This document shows, piece by piece, positions 60,901 to 64,000 of a stretch of DNA of 64,000 bases. The stretch's first letter is position 1; each line of letters starts with the position of its first letter. The notes beneath the pieces were generated by a model. The model was not told where the DNA came from, ran no database searches, and saw only the letters and a program-made list of their open reading frames with translations. Made by a program: the position numbers and the translations under genes. Location: positions 1 to 64,000 of the forward strand of contig CCNB01000017.1 in NCBI GenBank assembly GCA_000824785.1, in the 5' to 3' direction. This DNA is from Mesorhizobium plurifarium (GTDB lineage Bacteria > Pseudomonadota > Alphaproteobacteria > Rhizobiales > Rhizobiaceae).

Positions 60901-62028
60901 TCACGCGATCAGCGACACATTCCCGCCGGCGTGACGCTCAAGCCGTCCCGCGAGGTCGAGTTCAAGCAGCACCATCGATATCTGCGCCGCACTCATGCCG
61001 GTGTGGCGGATAATGTCGTCCACCGCGATCGGCGTGGGGCCAAGCGCTTCCAGCACATCGGCGCGGTCGTTTTCGCCGGGTGGCGGCATGGCGGATATGT
61101 CGGGCGCCTCGGCAAGTGGGAGGGTTCTTGGAGGCCGGGTGCCGGCAAGCGGCGCCAGCGCGCCGAGCACGTCGGCGGCTTCGGTGACGAGCGTGACGCC
61201 GTCCTTGAGCAGCGCGTTGCAGCCGGCGGCGCGCGGATCGAGCGGCGAGCCCGGCACGGCGAAGACCAGCCGGCCCATCTCATTGGCGAGGCGCGCGCTG
61301 ATCAGAGATCCGGAGCGTTGCGCTGCCTCGACCACCACCAGTCCAAGCGCCATGCCGGCGACCAGGCGGTTGCGACGCGGAAAATCCTGGGCGCGCGGCT
61401 GCCAGGCGAAGGGCATTTCCGAAACGATGGCGCCACCGCGATCGGCGATCTCGTCGCACAGGCCGGCATTCTCGGGCGGATAGGGGACATCGAGCCCGCC
61501 GGCCAGCACGCCGATGGTGCCGGTCGAAACGCTGCCTTTGTGTGCGGCCGTGTCGATGCCGCGCGCCAGGCCGGAAACGATGGCGTAGCCTTCGCGGCCG
61601 AGGTCTGCCGCCAGCAGGCGCGCCATCTTGATGCCGGCCAGCGAGGCATTGCGGGCGCCGACGATCGCCACCGCCGGCAACCGGAAGACCGCGCCTTCGC
61701 CTTTCACCGCCAGCAGCGGCGGCGGATTGTCCAGGGTTTTCAGCAAGGGCGGATAATCGGCCTCGCCGATGCCGACGAAGCGGGCGCCGGCGCGCCGGGC
61801 GGCGTTCAGCTCGGCTTCGGCCTCGGCGATGGAGGGGATGCGCACGATGCGATTGGCGCCGCCGGAGATCGTCAGCTCGGGCAGCATTTCAAGCGCGGCT
61901 TCTGCCGAGCCGAAGCGGTTGATCAGCTCGCGAAACGAAGCCGGGCCGACATTGGGCGTGCGGATCAGGCGAAGCCAGGCAAGCCGCTGCCGGTCGCTGA
62001 GGCGCGGGCCGGCGGCCGGGGCGCTCAT
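60901..62028 (-). CDS. dprA: DNA-processing protein DprA
   Basis: 375 residues. The Rossmann-type core has [26 protein letters not shown] and [19 protein letters not shown]. The C-terminal winged helix (about 305-370) is present. DprA loads RecA on incoming single-stranded DNA during transformation. Its ATG overlaps the plsY stop by four bases. Confidence 0.94.
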   Translation of the reverse strand: MSAPAAGPRLSDRQRLAWLRLIRTPNVGPASFRELINRFGSAEAALEMLPELTISGGANRIVRIPSIAEAEAELNAARRAGARFVGIGEADYPPLLKTLDNPPPLLAVKGEGAVFRLPAVAIVGARNASLAGIKMARLLAADLGREGYAIVSGLARGIDTAAHKGSVSTGTIGVLAGGLDVPYPPENAGLCDEIADRGGAIVSEMPFAWQPRAQDFPRRNRLVAGMALGLVVVEAAQRSGSLISARLANEMGRLVFAVPGSPLDPRAAGCNALLKDGVTLVTEAADVLGALAPLAGTRPPRTLPLAEAPDISAMPPPGENDRADVLEALGPTPIAVDDIIRHTGMSAAQISMVLLELDLAGRLERHAGGNVSLIA

Positions 62029-62606
62029 CCCTTCGCCCCGATCTTGCCTTCGGTGCCGGCGAGCAGCCGCGAGATGTTGGCGCGGTGCTTGATGAAGACG
62101 ATCAGGCTCATCAGCGCAAACAGGCCGGCGATCTGCGGCGTGCTCATGAAATAGAGCGCGATCGGCACGACCACCGCGGCCGCCAATGCGGCCAGCGAGG
62201 AATAGCGGAACAAGAAGGCCATCGCGAGCCAGACGACGGCGAAGACGAGCATGCCTTGCCAGGCTAAGCCGAGCAGCACGCCCAGATAGGTTGCGACGCC
62301 CTTGCCGCCCTTGAAGCCGAGCCAGACGGGGAAGAGATGGCCGAGGAAGGCGCCGAAGCCGGCCAACAGTCCGAAGTCCGGCGAGAAATGCCCGGCGATC
62401 AGCGCCGCTGCCGTGCCCTTCAGGGCATCAAGGAGCAGCGTGGCTGCCGCAAGACCCTTGTTGCCCGTCCTCAGCACATTGGTCGCGCCGATATTGCCCG
62501 AGCCGATCTTGCGGACGTCGCCGAGCCCGGCCGCGCGGGTAATCAGGAGCCCGAACGGAATCGAGCCGAGCAGATAGCCGAGGACAAGCGAAATCGCGTA
62601 ACCCAT
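62025..62606 (-). CDS. plsY: Acyl-phosphate glycerol-3-phosphate acyltransferase
   Basis: 193 residues with a GGGGAGACA site. Five to six membrane helices and the motifs [24 protein letters not shown] and [14 protein letters not shown] are diagnostic. It makes lysophosphatidic acid from acyl phosphate and glycerol 3-phosphate, the first step of phospholipid synthesis. The pyrC-plsY-dprA order is common in Rhizobiales. Confidence 0.95.
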   Translation of the reverse strand: MGYAISLVLGYLLGSIPFGLLITRAAGLGDVRKIGSGNIGATNVLRTGNKGLAAATLLLDALKGTAAALIAGHFSPDFGLLAGFGAFLGHLFPVWLGFKGGKGVATYLGVLLGLAWQGMLVFAVVWLAMAFLFRYSSLAALAAAVVVPIALYFMSTPQIAGLFALMSLIVFIKHRANISRLLAGTEGKIGAKG

Positions 62607-62811
62607 TGTCTCCCCACCTATTCCTTCCTCTACGGGTATTCGCCCTAAGATTGATCCACTGTGCGCGATGCAACCATAGTTTGCAAGAGTTAACCCGGCC
62701 CGAGCATCAGTTGATCATAATGGTAGAGTCGGAAGGGTTCGCCAAGCAACCCTGCGCCGGGCCGGCTCCGCAGAGCTCAAGGCAATGGGTGATCGAGCTC
62801 TTCGTTGGAAC

Positions 62812-62848
62812 ATGATCCCGAAAACCGGCTCCCACTTTTCGGGATCAT
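62812..62848. repeat. Palindrome of the GATCATGCTCTAA type
   Basis: Nine-base arms ATGATCCCG / CGGGATCAT around AAAACCGGCTCCCACTTTT, and it runs to the pyrC stop. The centre matches that of copies A-E (AAAACCG...CACTTTT), so it looks like a sister family with different arms. I recall this as a very frequent Rhizobiales repeat. Confidence 0.85.
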
Positions 62849-62851
62849 GCT

Positions 62852-64000
62852 CTAAGCGGAAAACACCGTGCGGCCCGAGACCATCGTCTGCAAGACCTTG
62901 CCCTGCAGGCGCGCGCCTTCGAAGCAGGTGTTCTTCGAACGCGAGCGAAGGCCGCTTTCGCTGACGATCCACGGCTCGTTCAGATCGACGACCGCGAGAT
63001 CAGCCGACGCGCCTGGCTTCAATGTGCCGCCCGGCAGGCCGAACAGTCTGGCCGGCGCCGTGGACAGCGTCTCGATCAGCCTGAGCAGCGGCACATCGCC
63101 ATTGTGGTAGAGCCGAAGTGCCGCGCCAAGCAGCGTCTCCAGCCCGATCGCGCCGGCGGCCGCATCGGCAAAGGGCAGGCGCTTGGTGTCGACGTCCTGC
63201 GGGTCGTGCGAGGAGACGATGATGTCGATCGTGCCGTCCTTGATCGCCTCGATCATCGCCAGCCGGTCGTCTTCGGCGCGCAAGGGCGGGTTGAGCCGGA
63301 AGAAGGTGCGGTATTCGCCGACATCGTTCTCGTTGAGCGACAGATTGTGGATGGCGACGCCGGCCGTGACATTGGCGCCGTCGGTCTTGGCCCGGTTCAC
63401 CGCGCCGGCCGCCATCGCGGACGAGATTTTTGCCGCGTGATAGGCCCCGCCGGTCAGCCGCGCCAATGCCAGGTCGCGCTCGAGCGGGATCAGTTCCGCC
63501 TCGCGCGGAATACCCGACAGGCCGAGCCAGCTTGCGTAAAGACCTTCGTTCATCACGCCGGACGAGGCGAGGTCGGCATCCTGGGTTTCGTGGGCGATCA
63601 CGCCGCCGAAATCGCGCGCATAGGTCAGCGCGCGGCGCATCACCAAAGCATTGCCGATCGTGTGGCGGCCGTCGGTGTAGGCGACGGCGCCGGCTTCGCG
63701 CAGCAGGCCGAACTCGGTCATCTCGCGGCCTTCGAGGCCCTTGGTGATCGCGGCCGCCGGAAAGATGTTGACGCTTGCGGTGTCGCGCGCCGTGCGCAGC
63801 ACGAATTCGACCAGCGCCACATTGTCGATCACCGGGTCGGTGTCGGGCATCATGACGATGGAGGTGACGCCGCCGGCCGCCGCCGCCACGCTTGCCGAAG
63901 CGATGGTCTCGCGATGCTCGCCGCCGGGTTCGCCGATGAAGACGCGCGCGTCGACAAGGCCCGGAATGATCGTCTTGCCGGCGCAGTCGACGACGGTGGC
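62852..64000 (-). CDS. pyrC: Dihydroorotase-like protein, probably non-catalytic (5' end beyond window)
   Basis: 383 residues visible, in frame to the right edge. The amidohydrolase barrel keeps His in VIAHETQD, His in AIHNLS and Asp in SSHDPQD, but the first metal motif, D-x-H-x-H-x-R-E-P-G in active enzymes, reads DARVFIGEPGG, so both His and the Arg are lost. Such pseudo-dihydroorotases accompany aspartate carbamoyltransferase as scaffolds in other bacteria. The upstream gene, outside the window, is expected to be pyrB. Confidence 0.88.
   Translation of the reverse strand, partial: ATVVDCAGKTIIPGLVDARVFIGEPGGEHRETIASASVAAAAGGVTSIVMMPDTDPVIDNVALVEFVLRTARDTASVNIFPAAAITKGLEGREMTEFGLLREAGAVAYTDGRHTIGNALVMRRALTYARDFGGVIAHETQDADLASSGVMNEGLYASWLGLSGIPREAELIPLERDLALARLTGGAYHAAKISSAMAAGAVNRAKTDGANVTAGVAIHNLSLNENDVGEYRTFFRLNPPLRAEDDRLAMIEAIKDGTIDIIVSSHDPQDVDTKRLPFADAAAGAIGLETLLGAALRLYHNGDVPLLRLIETLSTAPARLFGLPGGTLKPGASADLAVVDLNEPWIVSESGLRSRSKNTCFEGARLQGKVLQTMVSGRTVFSA

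Overview
The window is high-GC chromosomal DNA from an alphaproteobacterium of the Rhizobiales, most likely Mesorhizobium or a close relative. The evidence is the cckA/FliO-like pair, the rhizobial glycerol operon glpD-glpSTPQUV-glpK, a BA14K-family protein, two LexA boxes of the alphaproteobacterial GTTC-N7-GTTC type, the pyrC-plsY-dprA order, and several families of small palindromic repeats typical of rhizobial genomes. It reads as core chromosome. No insertion sequence, prophage, CRISPR array or integrase was seen. The one clearly foreign-looking gene is an AT-rich orphan just downstream of uvrA.

Layout. 1-4.3 kb: a FliO-like gene (partial), divergent cckA, a purine nucleoside phosphorylase, and a convergent ribbon-helix-helix gene. 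4.6-7.3 kb: glyoxalase I and a two-subunit membrane GMC dehydrogenase. 8.0-13.9 kb: the urea ABC importer urtABCDE behind a near-perfect sigma-54 promoter. 14.2-17.8 kb: a small protein, a diguanylate cyclase, a DUF72 protein, an acetyltransferase and the AT-rich HEPN-like orphan. 17.8-24 kb: SOS-controlled uvrA and ssb flank a ClpP gene and an ArsR/SRPBCC pair. 24-30 kb: DUF2306, OsmC, MarC, a VOC protein, an AraC regulator, a ParB-like protein and a SulP transporter. 30-38 kb: gyrA, a 50-residue membrane protein, coaD, two cyclophilins, a DMT-type membrane protein, queA and tgt. 38-45 kb: a GT-C-like membrane protein, DUF4864, a stand-alone RAM-domain protein, then an ATP-grasp / alpha-E / transglutaminase / Anbu cluster. 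45-57 kb: a PLP decarboxylase and the complete glycerol uptake and catabolism operon. 57-64 kb: DUF6882, BA14K, tRNA-Lys(TTT), a VirK/YbjX protein, a histidine-rich polytopic membrane protein, dprA, plsY and a dihydroorotase-like gene cut by the window end.

How genes work together. UrtA-E import urea under nitrogen control; no urease genes are present here. GlpV captures glycerol, GlpPQ with the unequal ATPases GlpS/GlpT import it, GlpK phosphorylates it, GlpD oxidises it, and GlpR probably acts at TTTCGTTT-type operators. UvrA and Ssb form an SOS pair. QueA and Tgt both serve queuosine tRNA modification. The ATP-grasp, alpha-E, transglutaminase and Anbu genes look like a peptide-ligation and proteolysis system of unknown substrate.

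The most interesting signals are the Anbu-linked cluster, the lone HEPN-like gene that may be read through from an SOS promoter, a two-hairpin repeat always placed just before start codons, the one-good-site/one-degenerate-site GlpS/GlpT ATPase pair, and loss of metal ligands in Tgt and in the dihydroorotase-like protein.
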